52,680 nt of DNA from Chara braunii (taxonomy: Eukaryota; Streptophyta; Charophyceae; Charales; Characeae): contig BFEA01000122.1 in NCBI GenBank assembly GCA_003427395.1, positions 1,635,545 to 1,688,224 on the forward strand, read 5' to 3'. The notes below the pieces were generated by a model. The model had not been told where the DNA came from and ran no database searches. It was given only the letters and a program-made list of their open reading frames with translations. The position numbers and the translations under genes are program-made. Below are positions 43,558-52,680 of the stretch, in pieces; the stretch's first letter is position 1, and every line of letters begins with the position of its first letter.

Positions 43558-44299
43558 CGTCTTCTTCTTCTAGTGGCTCTGGATCACGCCACGGATCCCC
43601 GATCGATGAAACATTTGTTGTGGGTCGCTTTCCCTCCACAGTCTCCTGGCGCTTTCGTTTCCTCTGCTCTTCCTCTTCTTCATTCTTTTCCGGCGGCTGG
43701 CTCGATCCGCTAGCTATCCCCGTTTCTCTTTTCGGGACGCAGTCCGGATCGTCCTGTTCTTTACTTGATGGCTCCTCTTCTTCCTCCTCTTTCTCTGCCC
43801 CCCCTATCTCCTCGTCCTGCGCCACGTTTTTCCTCGCGATCGGGTCCGAAAACGTGAGATCGGTAACGACGATCTCCAAGTAAAGCGTCGGGGAGGGATA
43901 GAGACAGTTGTCCTCGTCAATCTTCGTACACGTGGACCATACAAGGTGCGGCTCGAGCGTTCGAGACAGTATGTGGGTGCCAGGCTGCTCGTCACTGCGT
44001 GACAAGATGTCTAAGGGCAGATCATCCACCAGCTGAGTCAGAAACACCAGCAACTCGTCCGTGATCAAGGTGAGATCGCCCTCCTCCACCTTCTCGAATA
44101 CGAATCCCAGCAGATCAACTTGCTCCGCCGTTCTCCAGGCTTGGGTGATCAGAAGCTCCACGTTGTCCTCTGGGTGCTCTGGCCCTTCTCCGAACGGGGC
44201 CGCTTCTGAATAGTGGAACTCTATCTCCAATAGATAGAAAGCGAGCTCGATGTAGTCCTCCCACCACGCATCCCACTTCTCTTCGCTCAATAGCGGCAC
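43409..44299 (-). CDS. Element D downstream frame X2 (296 aa, acidic)
   Basis: Intact 296-codon frame (first codon is not ATG in all readings; the start is uncertain). Residues 1-150 are a compact acidic region rich in Trp, Leu and Glu (KWDAWWEDYIELAFYLLEIE, ELLVFLTQLVDDLPLDIL, PSPTLYLEIVVTDLTF). Residues 150-250 are low-complexity Glu/Lys with EEEEEE and RKRKR; the end is Ser/Arg-rich. The only loose resemblance is to the accessory family of element E (a Leu-rich VWST/LWT block before a beta segment), too weak to claim. Same strand as pol. Confidence 0.5.
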   Translation of the reverse strand: MPLLSEEKWDAWWEDYIELAFYLLEIEFHYSEAAPFGEGPEHPEDNVELLITQAWRTAEQVDLLGFVFEKVEEGDLTLITDELLVFLTQLVDDLPLDILSRSDEQPGTHILSRTLEPHLVWSTCTKIDEDNCLYPSPTLYLEIVVTDLTFSDPIARKNVAQDEEIGGAEKEEEEEEPSSKEQDDPDCVPKRETGIASGSSQPPEKNEEEEEQRKRKRQETVEGKRPTTNVSSIGDPWRDPEPLEEEDDGTAAEGSRRRRRRSESPASSGSPSRSSIRLHQDLGVRASSPTVLSPTP

Positions 44300-44392
44300 A
44301 CTGTTCTACAGTAGGAGAGAGTAGGGGCCCGCGCAGACTGCCAAAGGGTCGGGATGCTGGAGGGGAGGCCAAAATAGGAGACGCGACGATAA

Positions 44393-44897
44393 CTCATTGG
44401 GGCGGCGGAAAGGGACGAAGCTCCGGAAGCACGATTGCTAGCGACCTTCGAGACGAGCGGAGCTGGAAGTCTATGTCATGCACCGGCACGACGGTATCTC
44501 CTCATCGAGCAAGGAGATCTGTCCACGCTGCCCGCACTTCCCCGGCCCAGGCGCACAATGTCCGATAGATGTCGGAGTGAATCGCCAGCGGGATCGCTGT
44601 GATATCCCTTATAAAAATGACGACGACGGCGATATGGCTAATCCCAGGGGGGGATAGCCGTCGGAAGGCCGAGATCTCGACCAGAACGCGCGTAGTTGCC
44701 TCCTCCGTGAATCGGAACTCCGCCTCCTCCGTGAATCGGAACTCCGCCGCCTCGTAGATCGCCGTCGTGCTGAAGAAGGCTGCGAACCGGAGGAGATCAG
44801 AGCAGAGATGGGGCCGCTGCACCTGCCGTATAACACTGATTCGCCCTCGCGGAGTAAGTAGCCGCGCGCCGATCACTTGCTCCGTTGCAAAGCTCAT
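44393..44897 (-). pseudogene. Element D downstream frame X1 (starts on the pol stop)
   Basis: The ATG at 44895-44897 overlaps the integrase stop (ATGA). The frame reads MSFATEQVIGARLLTPRGRI, contains a duplicated EAEFRFTE unit from a 22-bp DNA repeat (about 44699-44745), a hydrophobic stretch (SHIAVVVIFIRDITAIPLAI) that might be membrane-associated, and then a TGA at 44502-44504. Coding texture continues in frame to about 44393 (VPVHDIDFQLRSSRRSLAI), so that TGA looks like a CGA mutation. About 168 codons in all. No known domain is recognised. Confidence 0.5.
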
Positions 44898-46182
44898 GGC
44901 GATGGTGACGGAGTAATAGAGAAAGAATAGGAAGGAGACGGAGAGACAGGAGATAGGTAGTCGTCGCCCTCTTCCGCAGCGGAGGAGGAATCGGATGAGT
45001 GCAAAGATGGGAAAGGAGGAAGGGGACGAAGGTAGGACACGTGGCGGATGATCGGGCAAGCCGATCGGCTGCCGGAGACCTCAGGCGCAAGCCGCACGGT
45101 ATTCACGCCATTTGGTCCGAGTTCTATCATGCGGAATCGCCCAAAGAATCGTGGCGCTAGCTTACCCTGGCGAGCATATGTCCTCACCTGCACGATGTCC
45201 CCTAATTTGTACCGGGGCCGTGGGCCTGCGTTCCCATTTCGGGCCTCGTAGCTTCGTACCTGTCGGCCTTGGGCCAACCCGGTCATTCTGTGCCGTTTTC
45301 GGGCTAGCCTGGGCAGGGACCGTTCCATTAATTCTAAGTGTCGTTTGGCCTTGTCCCGAGCTGTGGCCCTGGTGGGTCGCCGGTTCAGTGTAGATTCATC
45401 CGGGAGGCTCGGTATCAAAACGCAAGCGACGCTATTGGTCCTTAATTGGAAGGGACTTAGCCCCGTCGATTCGTGAGGTGTACCGCGATGAACCGCCAAG
45501 ATGAGGTCGACGATATTGGGCCAGGGCCTTGGATCCCGTGCCGCGATATTTCGTCACAACGCTGTCTTTATCACCCTGTTCGCATTTTGTACAGCCCATT
45601 GGACTGTGACATGTGGGGTGCAGTGTTCCGTATGGCGACGCCATGTATGACCAGATTCCTCTGTACCTCTCCCCTGAATTCAGCCCCGTTATCGGTCAGG
45701 ATCTCTTCCGTATCCTGGCGCAGCCCGAGGAAACGGATGACGTATCGTGCGATTTCAGCGGCTTGCCGCGTGCGACAAGGGTAGGCCTCGATCCATTTCG
45801 AAAAATGGTCGACGAATACCAACAGGACTGAATACTCACAACTATTAGGACCAGGGGGCACCACTATGTCGGTAGTATCCATGCTGACTCTTTGGAATGG
45901 CCGTTCAACTACCGTTGGCACTATCGATATTGGCGGCTGAATCGACGCTTTATCAGCGGCACACACTTGACAGTTGGCGACGATGTACTTCACATCGTCG
46001 AGGATATTGGACCAGTACCACTCATTTTTGTCGATAGCCGACTCCGTGATCCGTATGGCGAAATGAGCCGCAGTTTCTTCATGTGTCGTCTTAACCCAGT
46101 CATACCTCATGAACGGATGCGGTACAACCATCCAAATCCCACTGTTGTCTGTTTTTTGTTTTTCTAACCTACCTTTTATCCA
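44894..46182 (-). pseudogene. Integrase of element D (frameshift and stop)
   Basis: HHCC part: THEETAAH, then about 30 residues, then NCQVC. Core: VSMDTTDIV (Asp), ILTDNGAEFRG (Asp), then a QSNG block. Near 45595 one base is lost from a G run, so the next frame carries AV-Q-NANRVIK: the third catalytic residue, expected Glu, is Gln (CAA, 45587-45589). A TGA lies at 45554-45556. The rest (LAVHRGTPHESTGLSPFQL, YKLGDIVQVRTYARQGKLA) is a normal integrase end without chromodomain. It ends at 44894 on the ATGA shared with X1. It is in frame with the PHD-like finger upstream across a TGA at 46180-46182. Confidence 0.88.
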
Positions 46183-46638
46183 TCAATAATCCCGAGCCCT
46201 CTCGTTAGCCCTCCTCCGATCTTCCTTGGTGAAATCCTGGAGGGGGTTACCCACTAAGGTGGCAATCAAGGCGATATCAGTCCGTACTTCGGCCCTTCTA
46301 AACTTTCGGGTCTTTTCCAACCCTTCTGAAGTGGCATCCAGAAAGCGAGCCTCGGTCGGAATCTTGTTAGTCCGACATAAGGGGCACAACCACGGTTTAC
46401 TGTCGTTTCTGTATTGGATGCACGAGCCATGGGCTCGTGCGACACACTATCAGCATTCTATCCATTCCGCATACCCTTCCCCGTTAGGACGCATGGAGAC
46501 CGAGTACACGCGGGAGATAGCTTCGCAAAAATAGCAAAATTTGTCAGGCATGGAGAGGAAAGACGAAGAGGAGCGGGGAGAAAAAGGGGTAGTGGGGTTA
46601 CCTCCATCACCCATTGCCACCGTTCTCCTTCTTGCCAC
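46183..46638 (-). pseudogene. PHD-like zinc finger between RNase H and integrase of element D
   Basis: From 46536 to 46375 the frame gives CYFC, 23 residues ending EWIEC, two stop codons (TGA 46450-46452, TAG 46447-46449), then CVARAHGSC and, after ten residues ending in Trp, LCPLC. The spacing C-x2-C-x23-C-x2-C-x4-H-x2-C-x11-C-x2-C with WIxC before Cys3 and Trp two residues before Cys7 fits a PHD finger (C4HC3). A charged helical linker follows and joins the integrase in the same frame. RT ends one frame away at 46607. PHD fingers usually read histone H3 tails, so a chromatin-targeting role is plausible but inferred. Confidence 0.7.
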
Positions 46639-48448
46639 GTGGGAGAACTGCCACTTGTCCGTACTTAGGCTCGTTTGTCAAGTCCGGTTCCTTCCACGGT
46701 GTAATTTCCTCGCCCTTTGGTACTTTAGCAGGTCGATGCAGACGTGTCAGTCCGTCCGCGTTGACGTGTCGCTCTGTCTTTTGATGAACGATATCAAAGT
46801 CGTACTCTTGTAGTCGCACCGCCCAACGGCCAATCATGCCGGTGTAATTAGTGAGCTTCTTCAACGCCAGCAAAGGTTCGTGATCTGTAACGAGGCGAAA
46901 CTTCTGTCCGTAGAGATACGGATGGAAGTGCTCGATTCGCCAGACTACTGCATAGCATTCGCCTTGAGGCGCCGAGTCATTTCTCCGCTCGTCCAGTACC
47001 GTGTGTGACGCGTACTCGATGACATGTTCACGACCTTCGTTCTCCTTCTGCGCTAGAATAGTGGAGATAGCTTCTGGTTGCAAGTCCGTGATGAGAATGA
47101 ACTGCTTAGAGGGGTCCGGTCGGATCAAAATAGGAGCCGTCGCCAGAGCGTCCTTGACGGTCGCGAAGGCCTGTTGGCACTCCGCGTCCCAACTAAGAGG
47201 CTGGTCCTTCCGTAGCAGGTTCGTTAGTGGTCGTGCAATCGCGGCGAAACCCTTGATGAAGCGGGGATAGTACGATGCCAACCCCAAGAAGGCTCGAACC
47301 TGCGTCAGCGATGTGGGAATTAGGGCTTCTCTTACCGCCGCAAATTTTCTTGAGTCCGGCCGCAGTCCTCCACGTGTCACCACGTAGCCCAAGAACGAAA
47401 TTTCCGAAAGGAAAAATTCACGCTTTTCTAGCGCTATTTTGAACCTTGCATCTCTCAGCGCTCCCAATGTCCACTCAATATGTTGCGCGTGCCCATGATA
47501 GGTCTCCGAGTAGACAAGGATATCGTCCATGTACACGATCACGCAGAAGTTGATCATCCCCTGTGTTAGCCGCATCTTGTTGACGAAGTTCTTGAATATC
47601 ATGTTCATCGCTCGCTGAAACGTGGCAGGCGCGTTGCAAATCCCAATCGGACACCGAACCCACTGCCACGTGCCTTCAAACAACACGAAGGCCGTCTTTG
47701 GCCGATCTTCCTCCCTCACCAGAATGTGATGGAAGCCATGCCGAATATCGAACTTGCTAAAATAATTGGCGCTACCAATCGCATCCAACAAATCATCAAT
47801 TCGAGGGAGGGGATACACATCTTTAATCATGATTTCATTCAACTTGCGATGATCGTTGCATATGCGAATTGATCCGGTTTTCTTCGGCACTAATACTACG
47901 GGAAATGACCATGGTCCGGTGGCGGGTTCAATCCACCCGCTGGCTTCGAACTCCCGAATTCGTTCGAGAGTCTTTTTGCGTTCTATCAGGGAGTATCGGT
48001 AGGGCTTGTAGTGGATTGGGAAATGATTTTCCATCTGAATTTCGTGTTGAATAACTAACCACAAGCCAATGTCAGTGTCTGTCACGCTAATCGCTCTCTG
48101 GTATTCCATCAGAATATCCGCGATCACCCGATGAATCTCATCAGGCACATACTGTGGAACGTGCAGTTCAAAAAGCTGATCTCAGATTCGTACGTCAACT
48201 TGTTTCGTGCGTGCCTGTTTCACCACGTCGGGTGGTGGCGCAGAGATGAACGAATGGTTCGATCGCCAGGAGAACACTGTGGCCATCATTTGGGCATCTT
48301 CCTCCCGGATGGCCGCGTGCCCTTCCGGGGTGATCCCGTCACAGATATCTTGCCATGGCACGGTTTTAGTTGCGATCTTTATTCCGAGTTCGTCTGATTC
48401 TGCCTCAAGATGCCCAGGGGGTTCCAGAGAACTGGATTCTTCCCCCAA
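46607..48448 (-). pseudogene. Reverse transcriptase-RNase H of element D
   Basis: One frame from about 48448 to 46607 with a single TGA (48182-48184); 513 codons are open after 48148. RT motifs: GPWSFPVVLVPKKTGSIRIC and NDHRKLNE (fingers); YFSKFDIRHGFHHILV (motif A); VRCPIGICNAPATFQRAM (motif B); CVIVYMDDILVYS (motif C, residues 206-209 of the part from 48148); FLGYVV (motif E region). RNase H: ILITDLQPEAISTIL, the APQGECYAVVW block with its Glu, LVTDHEPLLAL and NADGLTRLH, so all four acidic residues remain. It is closest to being functional in the window. Confidence 0.93.
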
Positions 48449-49200
48449 GCGTAGGACCCGTCTTCTTTGGCGGATGTTAACAGGGACTTCGGTAGATCCG
48501 TAATATCGCAGTAATGCTTTTTGTCACTGTACCGGGCGAGAAGAGGGGTGATTCCTTCGTACAAGGTTTGAGGGGGTTCCAAGGAATCGGCCATCCTCGA
48601 AATCCGTACAAGGGGTTCACCCAAGATCATCGCCTTGGTCCTTTGAATGTTCCGACTGGTCAGATGCATCGTTCTTGCTATCGTTCTGGGTGGCAGGTAG
48701 TAAACACGTTGTCGTGCTAGCTTCGGGATTTTTGGATCGTCCTCATCACTGCTGTCCGCATCATTCGTTGATGACTCGCCGTCCGCGGACTCTTTCCAGG
48801 AGATCATACCGAGAGTTCCTGCTAACATCGGTGAGACCCATGGGACCGCATTACTGGTAGTACGAAGGGTTAATCTTATAGGTACATCATAAGGTTTTCC
48901 TCCAGTATTTCGGAGGATGATCGATCGTCGTTCGAAGTCCAGGCTCGCTCTTAATGCTACGAGAGCGGGAAGTCTGAAAAGAACGTCGTACGTATTTACG
49001 TCTAGTACCACAACATCTCCCAATGTGTGCACCTTTCCTAATCGGAAGGCGACATTCATCATTCTTCCCACTGTCTTAATCTTTTCTTCGTCCGTTGAAA
49101 CGAGGTGATCTTTTTCGGCAAGCATGATCAGATCGTTTTTCCTACCTGCCCTCTCAACCACTCTTAGTGAAATAGCCAAAACAGCAACTCCCGCATCTAT
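48379..49200 (-). pseudogene. Aspartic protease region of element D
   Basis: The active-site triplet is D-A-G (codons at 49189-49197, read IxDAGVAVLAI). Just upstream an extra TA in a TATATA stretch shifts the frame. Downstream it is open to 48379 and contains VVVLDVNTYDVLFRLPALVALRA, the second conserved retropepsin block, in which the usual Gly before L-P is Arg. A Ser/Asp/Glu-rich linker and a segment with RTKAMILGEPLVRISRMADS lead to RT. A frame change near 48435 joins the RT frame. Confidence 0.72.
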
Positions 49201-49667
49201 ATAATTGCGTTATAAGGAATTCCCCAAATTTCAATGTCGCATTCTGCGGATTTCCACGCCGAGGTTTCCTCGGCCACGGGATTTTTAGGCTTTACGTTTG
49301 GTATTCGGGCGAGGGTGAATCGTTTTCGGTTCGCCTTGCTGTGCTGTAGCATTCACTGATTAGCTTGCTCAGAGATTGAGAGCAGATGAACGATCGGAAG
49401 CGGAATCCGATGGTCCAAAGCTCGGATGATGTTTAACACGTCGATTTCCCTTGTGACGAAGGTGGGTCCTCCCGACTCCATTTCTCCTGGAGAGGGTCGC
49501 CACTCCGCCACTTCCTTCTGTTCTGGCGCTGGTCTGATCGTTCCGATCATTCCAAGCCCGGGATAACCAAGTGATACGTATTGATCTAACGGGATGAGCT
49601 CAGCGGCCTCTTCTGTGGAGGCTAGGGCACTTCCCCCACCCTCTACTTCTTCCATTAAAGCTCTGAC
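49201..49667 (-). other. Linker between gag and protease of element D
   Basis: A 100-codon open frame at 49353-49655 is Glu/Pro-rich (EEVEGGGSALASTEEAAELI, EWRPSPGEMESGGPTFV) without a domain. It is probably the Gag-protease linker, out of frame with its neighbours because of indels. Confidence 0.5.
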
Positions 49668-50798
49668 TCATCCTGGTCCGTTAGCGATGGGGGCCGTGGC
49701 CATCGGCGCGACCCCGACACGTTGTTGTGGAGGCCTGTGAGGGCAATCACGGGCTAGATGCTCTGGTTGATGACATGCATAACAGACGTTCAGATTGCTT
49801 GCGAACCCTCCACGAGCGGGTGCCGGGGCTAACCCTTGCTGAATCGGAGGGGCACGCACCGCAATGGGCTGCATGTTCCTCATCATGGCTTCCAACCGAC
49901 CATTGTGCTCTCGCTGCTCCTTTTTGCTTATTTGAAATAAGTTTATCTAATGTTTTGGTCAGCTTTAAGATAGCAGTGGACTCATTGGTTCTTGTCGGGT
50001 TTTCAACGGGTGGCGGGGGTAACGTCCTAACGGGTGTTGGTATCACAGGAACAGGAATACTCGAAATCTCACTTGGGTTTGGTTGTTTTGGACCTATCTA
50101 CTCCAGATAGGTGACACCGTGACGGGGCCCGACACAAATCCCATATTTTCAAACTTGTTCTGTAACGCAACCAGCTCGGCTCTCGCTCATGCGAGTTCGG
50201 ATGAATCTCCTTCTCTAGAATAATCTTCTCCTTCCAGGAAGTTCGCCGTGAACTTCTGTTACATTTCTTCCGCAGAAGCCATGATTTGTTGCAACGTGTG
50301 AGTGATGGGGGAAAATTGCTTTCGCAACTTAGCCCTTATCATTCGACTGCGAAGCCCATCAATGAACAAATCTCTCCCGACTTGTTCGCCTCGCTCAGTT
50401 TTCACAAACATTCGATAGAACCGGTTTCGATACTCTGCGACAGACTCGAGAGGTTTTTGTACTCNGTCTTTGATCATGTAGAGTGCTTGCTCTGGGTGGA
50501 CATAATCAAATCGATTCAGGAAATCCCGTTCGAAGGTCGGAAGATCAACCCATACATAGGTACTAAACCAATGATGAGCGTCCCCTCCTAATCGAGCAGG
50601 AATGTTTATCTGCGCTTCGTTGTCATCATACTGCTGTGCTCTAAGCGTGGCCAGCCATGCTCCTGCAAGATGATGTGCTGGATCGAATAGATAGTGATCA
50701 GGTGGCGTCATGGGAGCCCGTGCTCGTGGGGTGGGTTGATTAGGATTCGGTTGATTAGCATTCTGTTGCGGATTCGGGTTTTGCACATTAGCAGCCAT
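49668..50798 (-). pseudogene. Gag of element D
   Basis: ATG at 50798 (MAANVQNPN). The Asn/Pro/Gln-rich start is followed by the capsid: LFDPAHHLAGAWLATLRAQQ, GGDAHHWFSTYVWVDLPTF, FLNRFDYVHPEQALYMI, VAEYRNRFYRMFVKT and VGRDLFIDGLRSRM. A TAA at 50259-50261 interrupts it; a coiled-coil-like segment follows in a shifted frame (ESTAILKLTKTLDKLI). The nucleocapsid with CCHC knuckle CYACHQPEHLARDC follows at about 49760-49800, in the starting frame. One undetermined base lies at 50465. Same family as the gag remnants at 4335-4667 and 9847-10958. Confidence 0.88.
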
Positions 50799-50938
50799 AT
50801 TGGCTGCTCGTTGATTAGCCGATCTGCTTCGGGTGATGACAGGGTCGCGTCTATGTACGTTCCGGGGGCGAGGCCGCTCTCGGTTAGCCAGATCGCCTCA
50901 TTAGCGTGCTATTAATCCTAAGACCCAGCCACGTGTCA

Positions 50939-50951
50939 GGCTCCGATACCA
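50939..50951 (-). other. Primer-binding site D (tRNA-iMet)
   Basis: The minus strand reads TGGTATCGGAGCC, one base off the initiator tRNA-Met primer site (TGGTATCAGAGCC). It directly adjoins LTR D. Confidence 0.85.
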
Positions 50952-52120
50952 ACCTCACGCCCAACGCGACTTCCTGATCGGAGTGGGATGTGGGCCTGAA
51001 AGTGCGAAAAGGAGAGTGCCAAGGATTTTCGGAAGTGGAGTCCCAGGTCAGAACTGAGATCTCCTGTGACAGGGTCTTCGAGGGCACGAGTGCAATTTGG
51101 CGGAGAGGGGGGATCGCTTTGGGTTACAAGGCAGATGGTATGCGCTCGCTCAAGACCGAGCGAGCCGTTGGTTTCGGGGACGGCGGTTCGCAGGCAGGTC
51201 TCCTCGGGGTAGGTGGGGTTCCGATGAGTCAGGCTGTCGGGAGTTGCCACGTGGCGCTGGTCGTCGCGCGTTCGGGTTAGGCCTTCGGAACTCCGGGGTT
51301 CTCTTCTCGCCGCGTCGTCGGCAGTTGTCGCAGGGTGTGCTGGGCCAGTAGGGGGCTATGGCCGGCCACGGGACGACGCTGAGTTGATGATACAGAAGAA
51401 GAAGGCAAAAGGGAGGGAAACTGGTGGTGATAACGACAAATCCAGGGTGGATGAAGTAGTAGGTATGGTCCGGAGAAGGGAAACCGGAGCACCGGGGGCC
51501 GCTAGTGGTGGCGCAGTGGAATTCCCTAGGACACAGTCGGTTCTCAGTATGGTAAGGGTATCTCTGTCTCATGATTTCGTTTATCCAAGGGGTGAAGTAA
51601 TCTGGGTCGTATGATGAGTCGGAATTCCAGGATCGCGTCATTGTGTCATTGCGGTATTATGAGTTGCCTAAGGGCGGGTCCGCTGTGATCGCGATTGCCG
51701 CGTGCGAGCACGTGCAGGCCACGCGAATGGCGTCGAACTTACGCGTGCTCATGCGGGACGACTGCGCCGTTGCGGATTCCAGGATGGCCACTCCCAATTG
51801 GACAGGGCATCTGCGATCGATGGTCCTAACGAGTCGACGCCCGGGGATACATGTAAGTGCGCAACTCAGATCGCGTTTTACATGTGTCCTCGCGCGGCGT
51901 TCGCCAAGCCCGGCGTCCAATCGTCTAATCACTCCGTACCGTTCTGAGCATGCAAGATGCAATGATCACAACTAGCTTGATCAAAAGACAAGCAAAGACA
52001 AGGACGGGATTATCGATTGCGCAAAATTCCTATTGTACACACGAGTGCATCGAAGGCGACAAACAAAAGCAAAGACAAGGGTTCCCAGCAAAAAGATAGG
52101 CAATCAAACATGGCATCCAT
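50952..52120 (-). mobile_element. LTR D (5' LTR, truncated)
   Basis: Matches 17751-18926 of LTR C nearly throughout. The match stops at CATGGCATCCAT (52120), where a CG-rich repeat begins, so about half of the LTR (including the CT tract region and the outer end) is missing here. Confidence 0.88.
51150..51641 (-). CDS. LTR-internal reading frame, copy D (163 aa, unknown)
   Basis: Same start (MTRSWNS), length and end (NRRPRNQRLARS) as the copy in LTR C, without indels. Core FVVITTSFPPFCLLLLYHQL, then SVVPWPAIAPYWP and CDNC, then an Arg/Pro-rich tail. It lies about 140 bp before the gag start region counted from the LTR edge, in the same sense as gag. The differences from C include several conservative ones (I/V, S/T, N/S). 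Unknown function; see copies at 5063, 11470 and 17955. Confidence 0.55.
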   Translation of the reverse strand: MTRSWNSDSSYDPDYFTPWINEIMRQRYPYHTENRLCPREFHCATTSGPRCSGFPSPDHTYYFIHPGFVVITTSFPPFCLLLLYHQLSVVPWPAIAPYWPSTPCDNCRRRGEKRTPEFRRPNPNARRPAPRGNSRQPDSSEPHLPRGDLPANRRPRNQRLARS

Positions 52121-52122
52121 CT

Positions 52123-52480
52123 GTGTAACCGGTTGAACGCGCCGAACGCGCGTTCACGTTCAAACGCGCGCGTTCACACCCTCAGGGGCCGCATTCAATC
52201 ACGTTCAAACGCGCTGAGCGCCACGTGGCATGAAAAAATTGAACGCGACACCGGGGGGCGCGCGCACATCGCGGACTATAGGGTGGTGGGCCTCGTTCAA
52301 GGAACCCCAAAAGTGCAAAGAAAAGCCCCCCCGGAGGCCCACCCCCCCNACTGCATCACCCCCCGCCATATCAAGGGTCCTTTTTTTTTTTAGGGTCGGT
52401 GGGGGAATCCCCCTAACACGGCTCAGACGGCCCATGCATGCTATCTGGAGGGTCCCGCAGCACTAAAGTGTAGACCCTCC
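52123..52480 (+). repeat. CG-rich dispersed repeat, right copy
   Basis: It begins right where LTR D is cut. It contains GAACGCGCGTTCACG, GTTCAAACGCG and CCACGTGGC blocks in the order of the reverse complement of about 370-190. It then has GGACTATAGGGTGGTGGG (left: CCCACCCGTAGTCCGCC in reverse), an undetermined base at 52350, a T10 run and an imperfect palindrome TGGGGGAATCCCCCTA. Gene-free. Confidence 0.6.
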
Positions 52481-52680
52481 CTCAACATCGAGGCATGCAG
52501 TCAATATGGTATAGAGCACGAGCTGGCCGAATATATCCTCAGTATTCAAGTTCAAGTCTGTGCTTCAGTAGTTATGCGTTGCTCTGCACGTGATTCTGAG
52601 GGCATGGCTGATTGTCAGGGCTTAGCTGCACTACTCACCAAACGTGCAAAACTTTTTTTTTTTTTTTTTTTTTTGTCAAA
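52481..52680. other. Right-edge sequence with poly-T
   Basis: No gene is seen. Positions 52650-52674 are an almost pure T run, possibly the poly-A tail of a minus-strand retroposon that continues past the window. Confidence 0.5.

Larger units (their letters stand above)
42881..52120 (-). mobile_element. Element D: minus-strand Ty3/gypsy retrotransposon, main part
   Basis: Reading from right to left: partial LTR D, iMet primer site, gag, protease, RT-RNase H, PHD-like finger, integrase, then three extra frames. The remainder probably continues at 20476-17751 (short segment and LTR C) across the inserted element E, giving about 12 kb without the insert. Its gag resembles those of remnants A and B, so all three are one family; only D keeps pol. 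It is inactive through a few frameshifts and stops, though RT-RNase H is nearly whole. Confidence 0.88.

Noticed and set aside
42922-44299. Envelope glycoprotein after pol in element D
   Set aside because: Position fits, but no signal peptide, furin-like site or long transmembrane segment is visible in X2 or X3.

Overview
The window is eukaryotic repeat DNA. It shows tRNA-primed Ty3/gypsy LTR retrotransposons, a Penelope-like retroelement, long microsatellites and large low-coding stretches. No host gene, rRNA or tRNA could be supported. A Penelope-like element with its endonuclease in front of the RT, and lacking a CxxC pair between the GIY and YIG motifs, fits the Chlamys group known from green algae, spike mosses and slime moulds. 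With plant-type Ty3 priming sites, a green-lineage genome, perhaps a charophyte alga, is my best guess (inference, low to moderate certainty).

Layout, left to right: (1) 1-4334, non-genic DNA with simple repeats and a CG-rich dispersed repeat. (2) 4335-13784, a minus-strand gag-only Ty3-type remnant: LTR B (11109-13784), primer site, broken gag, about 2.7 kb of non-coding DNA, a purine tract and LTR A (4730-7117). LTR A is followed by the start of a second gag, giving an LTR-gag-LTR-gag chain. (3) 14692-17636, a minus-strand Penelope-like element with GIY-YIG endonuclease upstream of a CxC segment and RT. (4) 17751-20246, LTR C. (5) 20482-42875, a 22.4-kb plus-strand Ty3/gypsy element (element E) with 4.4-kb LTRs, a tRNA-Asp-type primer site, eight accessory reading frames before gag, and a broken gag-protease-RT-RNaseH-integrase set. 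A 5-bp direct repeat (ACGTG) flanks it. (6) 42881-52120, the minus-strand Ty3/gypsy element D: LTR D, tRNA-iMet-type primer site, gag, protease, RT-RNaseH, a PHD-like zinc finger, integrase and extra 3' frames. LTR C is probably D's other LTR, so E seems to have jumped into D. (7) 52121-52680, a second copy, in inverted orientation, of the CG-rich repeat at the left edge; it cuts LTR D.

All elements look dead. Their frames are broken by single-base indels and by stops, mostly TGA, that C-to-T/G-to-A changes can explain. Against that background four things stand out: a protein-like reading frame conserved inside four LTR copies (A-D); the pre-gag gene array of E, including three related copies of an unknown gene; the PHD-like finger between RNase H and integrase of D; and the permuted Penelope-like element.
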